Below, piece after piece: positions 25,501 through 40,500 of a DNA stretch of 64,000 bases; position 1 is the stretch's first letter, and each line of letters opens with the position of its first letter. Both the position numbers and the translations under genes were made by a program. Source of the DNA: Galeruca laticollis (lineage: Eukaryota; Arthropoda; Insecta; Coleoptera; Chrysomelidae); assembly GCA_963921935.1 (NCBI GenBank), contig OY998181.1, positions 117,262,957 through 117,326,956 on the forward strand, given 5' to 3'. Below the pieces are notes generated by a model, which saw only the letters and a program-made list of their open reading frames with translations, searched no databases and was not told where the DNA came from.

Positions 25501-28500
25501 TACGGGTTCAAGTATAGGTTAATTCAAAGTAAAGAAATAGGGATAAGCGAGTAAATAGGAATAATCAAGTAAGTTAAGAATCATAACAGATTAATGGAAA
25601 AAAAATCCATAAGCTACTATGGACTAACAAATAGTACCTTGTGAGAAAGTAATCAAATAGGGCAAAGATAAAATATATATACAAAAAAAATCTACGATAG
25701 GTTTAGGGGATAAGACGACACACACAGAAACGAAATAGCATTTCAAAAAGTCGAAATCAAATTAGATATATAAGTTCAAATTTCTTTTATACTTCAGAAT
25801 TGTATTCATAAGCATGGTATTATAATGTCTACTAAGTAGAATAATTACGGAAAATATTAAACTAATTATGTTACTAACCAAATATTAAACTAATTATGTT
25901 ACTAACCGTCAGAACAAAAAGCAAGGTCAGTATAATTAAACAATTAAATAAAATGCACCACTTGCAAAAGCTGATGTAGGGTATTTAGAAGAAATTCAAT
26001 GTTAAATTATACAAGGGGAATACAAAAGTATTTGAAAATAGAAATAAATAATAGGGAAACAAGCTCACTGGGTCATAACTAATGAATTTTTTTTCTCTTC
26101 TCTTCAGAGAGTAGATCTCATTTGACAGTCCTAAAGAAGTGTAAAGATCGGTCAAATGAGGAAATGTCATACAAAAATGACATAAACTGTAGGCAAATAC
26201 GTAATGTAACAAAAAAAAATCTAAAATGTTTGTAACAAAGAATTTGTAGAAATATGAGTTGTATTAACCATTGCACATTTTATAAATTGGAGGAGAAGAA
26301 AACCAAATCTAATGGCACGACAAAGTATCATCCTGACCTGGGTGTCAATCGTCATGTGCGGGCTACATATAACAGTTGGGTTAATCGCGTATGAGTGTTC
26401 GCACCCCAACACAAATATCACAGTGATATCGTTAAAAGACGTTCAAAAGTGTCCGGAACCAGAAAAAACGTACGCGAGTGAAAAAACGGACATACAAGTG
26501 ATTCAACGAAACGAAATAAAAATGCAAAAAGTATGGTCATGCGTAATAGAAGTAACAAAATTCATGTTCTACTGCGGGATGCACAGCCACACGTCAGTCG
26601 TCAACGGAGGACTATCAACCTACATCTATAAACTAGGAGCAGAAGAATGCAGAAATACCCACAGATACAAAATAATAAAATTATACCAACAAACAATAGA
26701 CAACATACTAATGAATGGGACTACAACAGCGTCAATCAACATAGGCGGCACACTAGACAATATGGGAACATGTAAAGGTATCACATACCAAGAAAACGGC
26801 AGAAGTTGGAACGACGTAGTGATAATAGCAACAGCCAAAATAACAATCAAAGATTATCTAGCTAGAGTAACGCTGGAAACAAACGAGATCCACCTACAAG
26901 GAGAAATAACTTGCAAATTCACGAATGGTTACTGCTTCGACTCCACGGCAGGAGAATCCACTTGGTCCAGTTATGAGCCAACAACATGCGAAGACCATCT
27001 GAGTCAATTATACAAAGGCATAGGCAACAAAATCACAAACACAAGAACATTAGAAGAGCTAATAGTAATCGAAGAAAAAGACAAAGTATTCGCACTAACA
27101 TTACAGAAAAGAAACATACTATGTGGAATAGAAGTATGGCAAACAGAGCACCCACGAATTGTCATAATACTTCGAAACACACAAAAGTTACAACCGACTA
27201 TGCCAATTTTAACACAAAACGTAGATTTAATGAACTACGTAAATAGCAAACTACTCTATGTTGAACAAGCATATAAACGAGACGTAAACATGCTTTACAC
27301 AGATACAATACACCGAAGATGTTTAACGAAAAGAGAAATACTCAAGAACAGACTGCTAATGACACACACACTACCTAATGCAGTCAGCCAACTAATGGAA
27401 AATGAACCCGGACACATAGGCAGAGTATTAGGCGAAGTACTTTATATCATAAAATGCATACCAGTAACAGTCGAGATAAGACGAACAAACAGATGTTACA
27501 ACGAACTACCAATAAAAGTAAACAACGAAACAAAATTTATGGCTCCACTAACCAGAATAATACAAAACCACGCAGAAGAGATAGATTGCAATAACATGAT
27601 ACCACCACTTTATTTCATAGATGATCAATGGATAGGGCTAACACCACATCCCACAATAGCCAAACAACCAAAAACCATAAAAGTAGAAGAAGAAATAAAT
27701 CTCCATTTCGACCCCATCCAACCACTAGGAGCCAAGGGTCTGTACACGCAAGAAGAAATCAATGCAGCACAAAGAGCCCTTACGTTCGGGACAGAGAGAA
27801 AAGCAGTAGAAAACATAATTACTCGCAGAGCAGCGGGAATGAATGCCAACAGTCAAGGCTACACCGTATCAAACATATTTGATACAAAAGAAATCAAGAA
27901 CCTAGCAGAATCCACCCTAAAGCACACATGGGCATGGTTCACAGAATTAGGTTCAGTTATAAGTGGAATTATTGGAATATATTTCACATTCCAAACCATA
28001 AAATACATAGCAGGCACCATACTAAATGGAATACGTATACACCAAACTTTAGGATGCAGTATAGCACTAATAGGCAGCATATGGAACTCCCTAACGGCAT
28101 GGATAATTCACTCACACCAGACGAGGAAACCAGAGGAAGAAACAATAGAGATGGACCAAATAACGCAGCAAGAGACGAGCCACCCAAGGTCACAGCATTG
28201 GACAGACAGAAGTCGCCAGATGAACGATCTACTAAGCAATAGTGTCGCGAGTGTAAGCGGTCGCGACCTAGGTCAGGAATAATAAAAACAAAATACAGTG
28301 CCAAACAAAAAGTAATGAATGAAATTGTAAATAAAGTTGTAAAATGTATAAAAAAATGTATCACTAATTTTAAGATTTCAGGCCACTATTGTAAGCCGTA
28401 GGCCACATTTTAATTAAGGGTAATCATACCTAAGCAGGGATTTGAAAAAAAAAAAAAAATGGTATTGGACCAGGGAGGTCGCAATACTTTTACAAAGGGG

Positions 28501-31500
28501 GAAGTAATGTAATAAATGCGAAAAACACATGAATATATTATTGTACAAAAATTCGGAACACTCGGTAAATACAAAATTTAATTTAATTAATATGAAACTA
28601 GAATACGACCCACATATTGTTTAACAAAATCTTTACAAAGTCAAAACAGAATAAAAAAATAAAACATTTACTGGGTCAAACCAAAACAAAGTTGTTTAAA
28701 AAAATATCATTATTTCGATAACAAAAAGTCTGCACGCTTCAAAAACAAAGAAAAACTGCAACTCGAAAAACAAAAACATCTCACACCCAAAGTCGGGTGA
28801 TGGAAAAAACAAAAAGAAAGAACGGCTCAGGACTCGGGAGAGTACGGGTCGTACACGCGAAGGGAAAGGCTTTCCCCGAGTACGAGAGTATAGTGTTTTA
28901 GTGTTGGTGATACCCGAGGTAAAAATTTCTCCGTTGTGTCAGGGCGTAATAGGAATACTTGGTGATTCCTTGACAGTGAAGTCTGTCCCCCAGTATCAGA
29001 GCACAAACCGGTGGAATTTCCCTCGACGCTATCACTAAATCATCCTAACACGTCTCGGCAAATTTCGCATTTTCGGGGCAGCGACCCAGTTAGAGATACA
29101 GACGCAGTTCCTGCAGAATATAAAAAGGGAAGTTATTCTACCGTAAGTTTTTGAACAAAAGTATTATTTTATTTAATAACGTATATTTTTGTGAATAAGA
29201 CCAGATTTACCGCGTGTCTCGAGGGTTTAGAGAATTTAAGGATTTAAACGGGCATGTTAAAGCTTGATTTGAGGATCGTAGAAGTTTTCTTACGTTATTA
29301 TTGTCTCATTTTTTTTTACACAGAGTATCTTTTGGTTCGTGTGGTAGATAAGAGGAGAGCGAGAGCAATCGAGAAATAACAGAGTTGAATTTAGTTTTAA
29401 GCCAGAGCGAATTGGTTTTTCCGTTTTAATCAGGGACCATTTGATATATAACAAAAGAAAACCATATTTTGGTTAAATTCCATTTCACATTTATTTCAAG
29501 GTGATAGACAACCTTGGGGCTTATAAAAGCTGACACCGAAAAATTTGTACTATTTTGTAATGTTATAACATAAGAATCTTGTTTCACTACGAAAATATCC
29601 ACTTTAAATGCCGTCATACTCCAAGGCCGTTGGTGATAAAGCACACGTAAACTAAAAAATTCGCTTGGGGGTCACAAGGTAATTGGCCTATGTTTATTTG
29701 TTTACTGAATCGAATGCGACCCAGCTAACTGGAAATTCTAGACAGAAAAATATAAAAAGGAAAGCACTTGGCCCCTCGGGCTTCTTTCTATTTTTCCTTT
29801 CTCTCTCTTTTCTCATTTACCATCCTACTAATATTATACGCGGAGTCCGAAATTTATTATTTTGTGAGTAATTCCGGCGTATACCGGAGAACCGGATAAA
29901 TATCTATAATTACTAGTTGAGAGATTTATATCAGGGTACGTCTAATGTTTATTTTATATATATTATAGTTGCTACTTCAGTGCGTAGACAGATTTCGTTA
30001 AGTTGTAAATTTAATTTTGACGCACGCATTATTATAAGTACAGTATTTTGACAAATGTATATATGATTGGTCTGTTTTTTTTTCATATAGCTATTATATA
30101 CGATTAGTTACATACGCTGTGTGGTGTTTACCATAAGTTTTATTTATCACCCTATCCCTCAACCCGTACTTCCCCGGGAGGGTGTACATACGTTGGAAAA
30201 AGGGGGCCGATTGCCGAGAACAAACCCTATCCTGGCAAGGAGATTATTCCGCTTTAAGCCCAGGCGTACCTAGCTCAGAAGTCGGACTGGATGTGCCTTA
30301 CCCGCTCGGATTGCACAGAATTTCATTGGAGAGGAGGTATTACTCAGTGACAAAAATAAGAAGGGTAACGAGGATTTATTAGAATAGCCCTTAGGTGCCC
30401 TAGAAGTTATTAGAATTGCATTGATTTTGAAGTTTTTACATTATAAACAGCTAATTTTAATGTACTTATTTAGTTTCAAATATTTTTTAGTGTTTTCTGT
30501 TTGTTTACTATTCTTAAATTTTTAGCATCTATCATGTCTTAAAATTTAACTGTAAAGTGATGCTTAAACAATGTTAAAAAGTAATAATCCGCTTTACTGC
30601 GCGTATTGCGTTGCTTTCAGAATAATTTCTAAATATTCAAAAATATTACGTGCATTATGCTGCAGACCCTTTGATATCCTTAACACATTTGTTTTTTGCT
30701 ATTGTTATCCAGCTCCATAGTATCATAAAATTAAATGCAAAAATAACTGAAGTAAAGAAAAATGATTTATATGGAATGAGAACCTGTCAAACCTCAGAAA
30801 AGAGGTCCGTCGGCTCTTTAATAGAGCCAAACGTGACGGTAATTGGCAAGGGTACACTGAGAAGCTTACTCAGTACAATAAAGAGATTAGCTTAATTTTC
30901 AAGCCTTTTGCGAAAATATCACTTCCACTTACACAGCGGCTAGACTACAAAAGGTCATGGCAAATGGGGGAACTAACCCCACAATGTCGCTGAAAAAGCC
31001 AGACGGATCATACACTGAAGGTGAAGAGGAACGATCGATTCTTCTTCTTAGAACCCACTTTCCAGGTAGTGAACCAGCAACAGGCACTGAAATAGCAATG
31101 AATTACACCAAAAAATCCCGCAAGGAAGATTGGGACATTTCTAAGAAAATATTTACCAGACAACGGTTGTAATGGGCAATAAGTAACTTTCAACCATATA
31201 AATCACCAGGAGTGGATGGAATATTTTCAGCACTCCTGTAGCTGAAAATTACAAGAAGCAGTCTAGCAGTGGGTCTAATATCTAGAAAATAGAGAAGGGC
31301 AAGGGTAACCTTCATACCAAAAATAGGGAGAAAAAGATGGGACTGATCCCCAATCTTTTAGACCCATCTGTCTAACATAGTTTCTACTCAAAACAATGGA
31401 GAAAATAGTGGATAACTACATAAGAACAGAGAACCTGGAGAATATACCACTTCATAAATGTCAGCATGCCTACAGAGCGGGTCGATCAACTGAGACGGCT

Positions 31501-34500
31501 CTGTATCAGCTGACCGAAGTCATCCAGATGACTCTGAACAACAAAGAAATCGCAATGTGCGCATTCCTGGATATATCTGGGGCCTTTGACAACACAACTC
31601 ATGTGTCTGTCAAAGAAGCTCTAAAAAGGCGAGGAGTAAATGAAACCATTGTAAAATGGATGTATGAGTTGTTGACGAGGATAGCTGATACACAGGTAGG
31701 GAATCAAACCACCTCAGTTTAAGACACTCGGGGGACACCTTAAGGGGGCGTTATATCTCCCCTTCTATGGAGCCTCGTAGTAGATAAGTTACTCTACAGG
31801 CTAACGGATCTTGACTTCGAATGTATGGGCTATGCTGATGACTTGACGGCACAGTTCTAATAGTCAGAGGCAATGAGAGTATTAAAAATCAGTGAGCCTG
31901 GTCCTTTCTAACAAAATACATCTCATCAGTGAATCTTCCCAGTGACGAAATGATCAAGAAAGTAAGTATCGAAAAGAATTTCATTACGATGCTAAATACG
32001 AGGAGAGACTGGAAAGGGAATACACCACCCAAACTCTCAAAGAAAACACCATTAGATGGTATACGGATGGTTCAAAAACCACCACAGGAGCAGGCGCTGG
32101 AGTTATTGGACTTGGCGCCAGATACTTATTATCGTTAGGCTCCTTCCCGAGCGTCTTTCAGGCAGAAATACTTGCGATCGAAAGATGCGTGGAAATGAAC
32201 CTAGAAAGAAACAATCAGAAATGTGACATATCAATCCATTCTGATAGTCAAGCAGCTATCAAAGCATTGAGCTCCCATGTCATTGACTCAAAGTTGGCAT
32301 GGGAGTGCCAAAGAAAACATGATGAATTAGGCAAGAATAAAAGGGTCTCTTTAGTCTGGGTTCCTGGCTACTCGGAATCACGGGAAATGAGGAGGCCAAT
32401 ACACTTGCCAGGAAAGGAGCACAAACGCCCTTTATTGGCTCGGAGCCTTTCTGCGGTGTAGAAAAATGCTCCTATAAGAAAGAGGAAACCGAAAGAGAAG
32501 CACTCTGGCGGTGTCTTCCCGGGCTGGAACATTCCAAAAAGTTCCTGCGGAACTTTGACACTGTTAGGTCCAAAAAATATTTGGACCTCCGTAAAAATAA
32601 GCACGTAATGAAAATAGGTCTAGCAGAAAATGACGAGTGTAGATTCTGTGGGAAGGAAGATGAAACTCCGGATCACCTAGTTCTAGAATGCCTCACCATT
32701 GCAAGCCAACGCAAGAAATGCTTCAGACAAGAAACTTGTAAGAGTGAGGATCTAACCTCGTTGAAGCCGTTCCAAATACTAAAGTTCATTAGAACCCTGG
32801 AACTGGAAGTCGAGCTGTAGTAGTAGCAAGAACAGCTCTGATAGGGGAGGCACAATAAACCTTAGGTTTCAGTGTATTGTAACCCCGTTAAAATCGAATC
32901 GAATCTAGTACCTTCTGCATCTGAGATATCAATATGGTTATCAAAATATGCGTTAGATCAGATTTGGTACATAAGTTCAGTAAATATGACTGCATATATT
33001 TGTAGTAACTTGTGTGTTATATTTTGAGAAAGGTATTTCCACTGGAAATATTTTATATTGTAATGTTTTAATTTTGTGATACGTCACTGGCTTTTGGTGA
33101 AATCAGTATTTTCATTTATTGGTACCTACTAGTTAGGCCACCAATGCCCGATTTCACCAACCATTTCCTAAAGTTAGGCAATACCTAAATCAGATTTAAA
33201 AATTGCTAAATCCAATTTACGTTTCACCAAGCGCTAAGTAATACCTAAGAGTGATAATATTAGGTATTACCTACCATTCTGTTTCTAAGCGCATGGTGAA
33301 ACGTAAATTGCATTAAGCAATTCCAAAATCTGATTTAGGTATTACCTAACTTTAGGAACTAGTTGGTTAAATCGGGCACAAGAGTACTTGTTAGGGAGAG
33401 TATTTGTTAGGTTGTTGGAGAGAGACAAAGTGACATCCTTGATTTTTTTGGATAGGAAATTTTTGAATCGGCATTTCATAGAAACCAAGAAACGAGGTAG
33501 GTTTTACCTGTACCTTGAGGAAATTTTTTGTTATTGGTTAAAAACCCTTAGTAATCCCAAATTTGTGATTTATGTGGGATATAACCCTTTTAATAAGGCC
33601 CCCTAAAGATCCTAACTATTCAAAGTTGATATATGCATACTTTTTTTGGCATCTCAAAATCAGAAATGTTTTTTTTGTTCATTAAAAAGAGTTATCATTT
33701 TAGGGTTATAAAATAGATTTTGTTGTGTAAAATACGGATATTACTCGTTTTGTTTTGTAAGACGTATGTTTGATCTTGAATATACAGTCCATGCCCAAAA
33801 CAACAGAAAAATAATGTCTTCCTAGTGGAATCTCATTTGGCTGATATGATACAGGGTCTTCCAGAGACCGAGAGAGCTTGGAGGAAAACGTTTGTAGAAT
33901 TTTTCAGAACACTGGAGGACCTATAAGGACGAACAGGCCAGAATTTTCTTTATTTTTATTTTCATTAATATAATTATTATTTGTAAAATCTAAGTGAAAT
34001 TGTATTTTGGTTTTAAATAATAGTAGTTAAAATCTCATTGTAAACAAATTTACAATCCTACTATACCCCAGTGCGATTAGTATAGACATGTTTAAAACAG
34101 CTATCTTATCAACAAATCGTTTTTGTTAAGAATTCCAATTCTATTGAACCGGTTAATACACCTAGTAAATCAGATAATCAAATTTATAGTTCAGTGAAAA
34201 ATGTCTAGTGCACATCCCCCTAACAAAGGGGGAACTTCAGATATGTGCAATAATAATGACACCTCAAGGAATGTGCGTTACAATTCAACATACCAAACAG
34301 CGTTTCAGGAAAGCAAAAATTTAGGAAAAGATAAAGAAAATAATAAAGAAACGACAGCGACAGTTATTTCAGTACAAGTAGCAAAAAAGTTCAAACTTGA
34401 TAAACCTAATCTATATTCAATTGATAAAATTTACATATTTATCGAAAAAATTAATAATGAGAATTTTACATCACATGGCAGTTGGACACTTATTACATAA

Positions 34501-37500
34501 AAAACTAAAAGTTCAAAACATTACTAAAATACAAAAGATATGTAGAAATAGAGTAAGAGTAGAGGTTAAAACTAATAAAGACGCTAATATGTTAATAGAA
34601 AACGAAAACTTGAAAGAGGAACAATTAAAAGCATTCATTCCCAATAATTTAATAGAAAGGAAAGGGGTAATCAAAGAAGTAGATACCACATTTAGTGACG
34701 AGTATTTGTTGGAAAATATTGAGTCTCCAAACGCAGTCACCAGTATTCATAGACTTAAACAAAAAATTGATATTGATGGGGAAGCAGTACATATACCAAG
34801 GCAAACAGTTTTTGTGTCACTCAAGGGTAACATGTTACTCCCATTTGTTATAATTAATAGCGTTGTATGCCCTGTAGAAAAATACATTCAAAAGGTAGTA
34901 CAGTGTTACAACTGCTTGAGATATGGTCATGTGGCCAAGCAGTGTAAAAGCACTAACACACTATGCATACATTGTAGCAAGAAAAAGGAAGAAAATCATT
35001 CATGCAAAGATCCTGAAGACACTTTTTGTTTTTATTGTAAATCAAACGATCATAAAACGATACATTAAAAATGCCCCGTATTTGAAAAACAGAAGCAAAT
35101 AAAACGATTCATGTCAGATAATAATGTAACCTATATAGAAGCAAAAAACTGGTCTGATAATTCATATATTAGTAAAATTAGCAATAATAGATTCAATGTA
35201 CTTGATAGTATGTTGGAAAGCTTTCGATTACTTCCTATGACAACAATTCAACAATACAAAACAAATAGGGAAAGTAATACATTTCAAAAAAATACACCAT
35301 CAGAACTCTCAACATCACACAGTAAGCACACAATCACACAAAACAAAAAACATAGGATACAATCACCCAAGAAAGAAATCACACAAGCACCCATGTTTCC
35401 CAGATCCTTTGGTCCTAGTAAACCAGTATTTCAATTTAAAAATAATAGTACAAATGAAAATATGGAGAAAGAATCCATGCAGTCAAATGAAGAAACTGAT
35501 ACAACATTTATTCAAACGTTCTTCCAAGTTTTCAAAAACATCTTGGAAGACGTTAGTTCATTTGAAGAATTACAAAAAGTTGACATTCAATTTGTAACAG
35601 ATAGGTTATATAAAATGAATCATAATCTGCCAAAAAATACCAATGCTTAATAAAATTAAAATATTACAATGGAACGCGCGCTCGGCGATTGCAAATAAAT
35701 ATAGTTTGATGAAGTGTCTGTCAGAACTCGATAATGATATTTGCATTATATCTGAAACGTGGTTTAAAAAAAATAAAATCATCAATTTTCCAGATTATAA
35801 TCTAATTAAAATAGATAAGGATGACGGATATGGAGGTACAGCAATACTAATAAAGGTAAAAATTAATTTAAAAAAAATAGATATTAACATTAAAGTAAAT
35901 ACTGACATCAACATATGTGCTGCCGAAATTAATTTTAATAAATATTTACAGTTTAAAATATTATCTGTGTATTGTCCCCCAAAAACTAGCATCAATAACA
36001 GCGACTGGAAAAGCATAATATGTGGAGATTTTAACGCACACAACAGAACATGGGGCTCGTACAAAAATGATCAGAGAGGTATACAACTTCTAGGCGTCTT
36101 AGAAAATCATGACTTAATATTGGCAAACAATGGAACACCTACTAGATTAAACCGCAACGGGGAAAATTCCGCAGTGGACCTGACAGTACACCCTATCTCA
36201 TAAACAACATAGATTGGAACGTAATACAGGACACACTGGGTTCGGATTACTTTCCAATACTTATTAACATCAAAGGAATTAATATATCCTTCCAGTAAAT
36301 GGAATATAAATAGAGCAGACTGGTCAATATTCAAAAACGAAGCAGAACTGTATTTCTCACAAACACCGCCTATTTTTAATGACATTAATGCAAAATATGA
36401 ATATCTAATACAAGGAATAAACACAGCTGGCCAAGTATCCATGCCAACAAACAAACCATTCTAGATAAAGTCAAGAACACTACCACCTTGGTGGGACAGA
36501 GAATGTGATATAGCTGTAACAAATAGAAGAAATGCAGTAATTGCCTACAAAATTAACAGCACGTAGGAAAACTTCATTACAGTGCAAAAAATAGCAGCAA
36601 GTACAAAAAAAAATTGAAAGAAAAGGCATGATCCTCATGGAGAGCATACTGCACCAATCTGAATAAAAACACATCAATGTCAGACATTTGGAAACAGGCC
36701 AAGAAAATGAAAAGAACTTTCATACGGACAGAGAACATTCATTTCAGCAGTGAGGATTGGAAAGAAAAGCTACTAGAGAGAATAGCACCGCCATCTACCT
36801 TCTACCAAAATAATTTAGAAAATGAGCAGGAACATGAGGAAACAATACCACAAATATTCGAAAATCTGATAAATATTCAAGAACTAGAAAACACAATAAA
36901 ACAAAGAAAAAACTCCGCACCGGGCTTAGACAATATCAGATATCCGATGTTATGCAACCTACCAAAAAATGCCAAATCTTTTTTATTGGAAATATATAAC
37001 AACATACTACAAATGGGCAAATGTACAATACAAGATTGGAAAAACCTAATTGCAGTTCCAATATTAAAACATCAAAAAGATCCAAATTACCCTGACTGTT
37101 ACAGAGTCATATCATTATTAGCATGCCTATTGAAAACATTCTAAAGGATATTAAAAACATGATAGAATGGTGGTTAGAAGAACACAAAATATTACCAATT
37201 CATCGGATTCAGGAAAGGATATGGCACAATGGACGCAGTGAGCCAACTTGTCACTGATATACAAATTAATTTTGGAGAAAATGGGTATACTGCAGCTACA
37301 TTCCTGGATGTAAAAGGCGCATACGACTCGGTAGAAATTCCAATACTGAACGGAATGCTGAAACAAATTGCTATCCCTACCAAAGTACGAAACATTCTGT
37401 GCGATATTATGACAGACAGGAAAATATTTATAAGACAAAAAGACGCAATATTATGACCAAGACATACATCTATAGGTTTACCACAGGGCTCCGTTTTAGC

Positions 37501-40500
37501 AACACTGTTATTCAACATATATACCATCAAAATGCATGCAAGCATGCAGGAATTACACCCTTTTACAATATGCTGATGACTTTGTTATATATGTCAAAGA
37601 CAAAAAATACGAAAATTGTCTAAATAAGCTAAACAAGGCCACCTCAAACATCCTAAAAGCTACTGAAGACGTAGGGTTTGATCTATCAAATATGGTGAGG
37701 CGCAAGTACTGAAATATGCCTGTTATTCTATAAAGCATATATAAGGTCCATCTTAGACTATGGTTCCGTCCTATACGGATCTGCATCAAAACAATCACTG
37801 AAACAGCTAGAAGTAATACAGAATAAAGCATTAAGAATATGCTTAGGAGCGATGTCAACAACACCAGTGGAACTACCAAGGGTGGAAGCACTCGAACCAC
37901 CATTGGAATTGAGAAGAACATTTCTCGCTGAAAAAATGGTACTTAAGAGTAAAGCAAAACATTCTCCACTGATGGCAAAAATATGTGAGTAAAAACATTG
38001 GACCTGACAAATGAATATTGGAAAAAAAAGAACTCGCCACCGATATGCACCGCATTTCGTAACACAAAAAAAGAAGAAATTTTAACGTATGAAAGTTACA
38101 ATTACTTTGAGAACATAGAACACTCTGCAAAAATAATAATTCCTGCGTACTCAGAAATACCAGAATTAAACAAAGAAAAAATTATCAGACTTGCAAAAAA
38201 AGACAACAGTATAATAACAATATATACAGATGCATCAAAGACAACAAAAGGTACAGGCACAACATTCTATGTGCAAGAAACGAAAGAAGGAAAACCTTTA
38301 AGCTGAGCTACGACTATTCTATATTTTCAGCAGAAGCTGCAGGCATAATGAATGCGCTAGAGCATACAATCCACCAAAATGTATCTATCCTAACGGATTC
38401 GCTGTCTGTCATCCAGTGTTTGAATAATAATGCAGTAGATACCATCGCTCACCCACACATTAAGAAAATCTAATCCCTATTACAGCAACTTACTAAAGAG
38501 AGTGACGTTCAAATAATATGGGTAAAAGCACATTATGGAATTTACGGCAACGAAAAAGCTGATCAGTTAGCCAAAACAAGTGCTGAAAAAGATGAATGTC
38601 AACCGAACGAAGTGGCACTACAAGATTGCTTAAATAAATACAAAAGAAAATTTTAAGCAGCATGGAAAGAAAAATGGGACCACTATGTAAAAACAAAGCC
38701 TACTAGATACACACTATTGCATAGGGAAATATCAAAACAACAGTGGTATAAAGGAATTAATTATTCACGTAGAGAAATTAGCTGTATAATTCGAATGAAA
38801 TTTGGACACGCGTCGTACTCAGAGCACTTAAGCAAAATAGGCGTAATCAAATCAAACTTATGCACAGCCTGCAATGTCATAGGAGATCTGGATCATATAT
38901 TTTTTGATTGCCTGGAATATCGTAATGCCACGAAAGAGCTTTATAATAACATAATACATGAAAAAATATTCCCTCCCATCAACATGTTACACTTACAGGC
39001 GCTGAATAACATCAAAATATTAGATTGCCTAGTAAAATTTCTAGGGATGACTAACATATCGATATAGTTAAGTTATATAGAGCTTGTGACCTTTGTTACC
39101 CCAACCCAAATGTTTATACCTTCCATCCATGGTCTACCTTTGTATGTGTTCAAATAATGCCCCCTGGGCGAGAAAACTTGTAACCCTGTACCAATTCTTT
39201 GATCGAAAAGCGGTATTAACTTGAATCGCAGACGACGATAGTTTGATAGGTTAAATTAGGGCTCGCTTAAGTAATAGGATACATATCCACAACACGAAAA
39301 TCAATAACAAATTCAGTATCGATTCTGATTGGAACTTAATTGAAATTGGATTCAAATATAAACTTCAAATACATTACTGTATTATTTTTCTAATTTATTT
39401 AAAACGTAAACGGGCGAGATAAACAAGTGAATATAAATCAGTTAAGTGTTTATATACATTAGTTTAAGCGAATATACTGAGTATATATAAATTAAGTGTT
39501 AGTGATTAGTTTAGTGTTTAAATAAATTAGTAAGTAGCCATACCGTGTGTTTAAAATTTATCCCACGATGTCAAATTTTCAACTAACTTATCCGCTGATC
39601 GGTCCATTATATATATTAATGCCTTTTTTTTATTAGAAAATTTCGGACTGCGGCTTACTCAAAAACAATTGGTTTTCTGGCATTTTCTAGATAAGACTGG
39701 TCACAAAAACAATGTTTGGATAAGATAGTCGTAAACAGTTATAAAAAAAAACTGCGTATCCGCCATAATTTTAACTTTTATACCTGGCTTAGACAGAGTC
39801 GGATTTAGGGACTATACCAGTGTGCTGTTTCGTAACATTACTATATATACTGTATATATAACCTAACACAAAGTATTTGGCTGCATGGATACCTCCAAAC
39901 GCCATAAAACCAACAAAAAAAATCCTACAATATAATAGATGAAAATATATTTTTTTATGGTAAACTATAGTACTATAGTGTCGAAAACTCACTATTGTAT
40001 TTATCCTTTGGAATATCTGTAAGGTTTTATTAACTTACTAATTTTGACTTAATTAACTTTAATTTCTTACTTGGATATTTTAATAAAAACCAATAGAGTA
40101 TTAACCCCCTTGTAGTAAGTAAATTGCTATACTCAAACCTGATTAAAGGATTTATCTTCGCTATTATTCAAATAATATTCCTTTTTTTTATGTTTGACCT
40201 CACCTCTTTACTAAACTTTTTATATTTTGCAATTTAGTAAAATCTATATACTTCTCAATTACTTGTTTTTGTCTATAAACCAAAAATTGCATGTCGCCGC
40301 GGGTTATGTGATATATTCCTTATTCACTCCCATAAATGCTCTCCGACTAACAGCTGTCGTTCGCATTTATAACTTGAAATTGAAAAAATAACCTTTCAAT
40401 TTTCTTCAATCTAGTTAATTTTGATAAAGTTAACAAACGCCAGGTTATATGTCTAACTAATCGAAAAATTACTTATATTATTTTATGTACAGATTCTATA

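Larger units (their letters stand above)
16515..30414 (+). mobile_element. Ty3/gypsy-type LTR element with gag, pol and env
   Basis: A 13.9-kb element with LTRs of 1,908 and 1,907 bp that look identical but for one A in a homopolymer (16811-16817 versus 28803-28808). A 4-bp duplication ATTG flanks it (16511-16514, 30415-30418). Order: LTR, primer-binding site, 0.77-kb leader, gag, pol in the -1 frame, 0.87-kb gap, env, polypurine tract, LTR. RT, RNase H and integrase order places it with Ty3/gypsy (Metaviridae). The nearly identical LTRs mean a recent insertion. It is antisense in intron 3 of the zinc-finger gene. One in-frame stop in pol means this copy cannot make full Gag-Pol by itself. 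Confidence 0.95.
34030..39240 (+). mobile_element. I-clade LINE, nearly full length, degraded
   Basis: It carries ORF1 with zinc knuckles, an APE-type endonuclease, RT, RNase H and a C-terminal finger in that order, which is the I-clade layout. Outer borders are approximate: the left is the start of leader-like sequence before the ORF1 ATG at 34201, and the right is the 3' UTR after the last stop at 39067. It is antisense in host intron 3. Several stops and frameshifts make it inactive. Confidence 0.8.

Noticed and set aside
26312..28282. Env considered as a separate endogenous RNA-virus gene rather than part of the LTR element
   Set aside because: It lies between pol and the polypurine tract inside matching LTRs with one target duplication, has the same A-rich composition, and has a candidate splice acceptor upstream.
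33388..33606. 72-codon open frame beside the MITE
   Set aside because: No motif, no neighbouring exon signals and low-complexity AT-rich text; likely chance.
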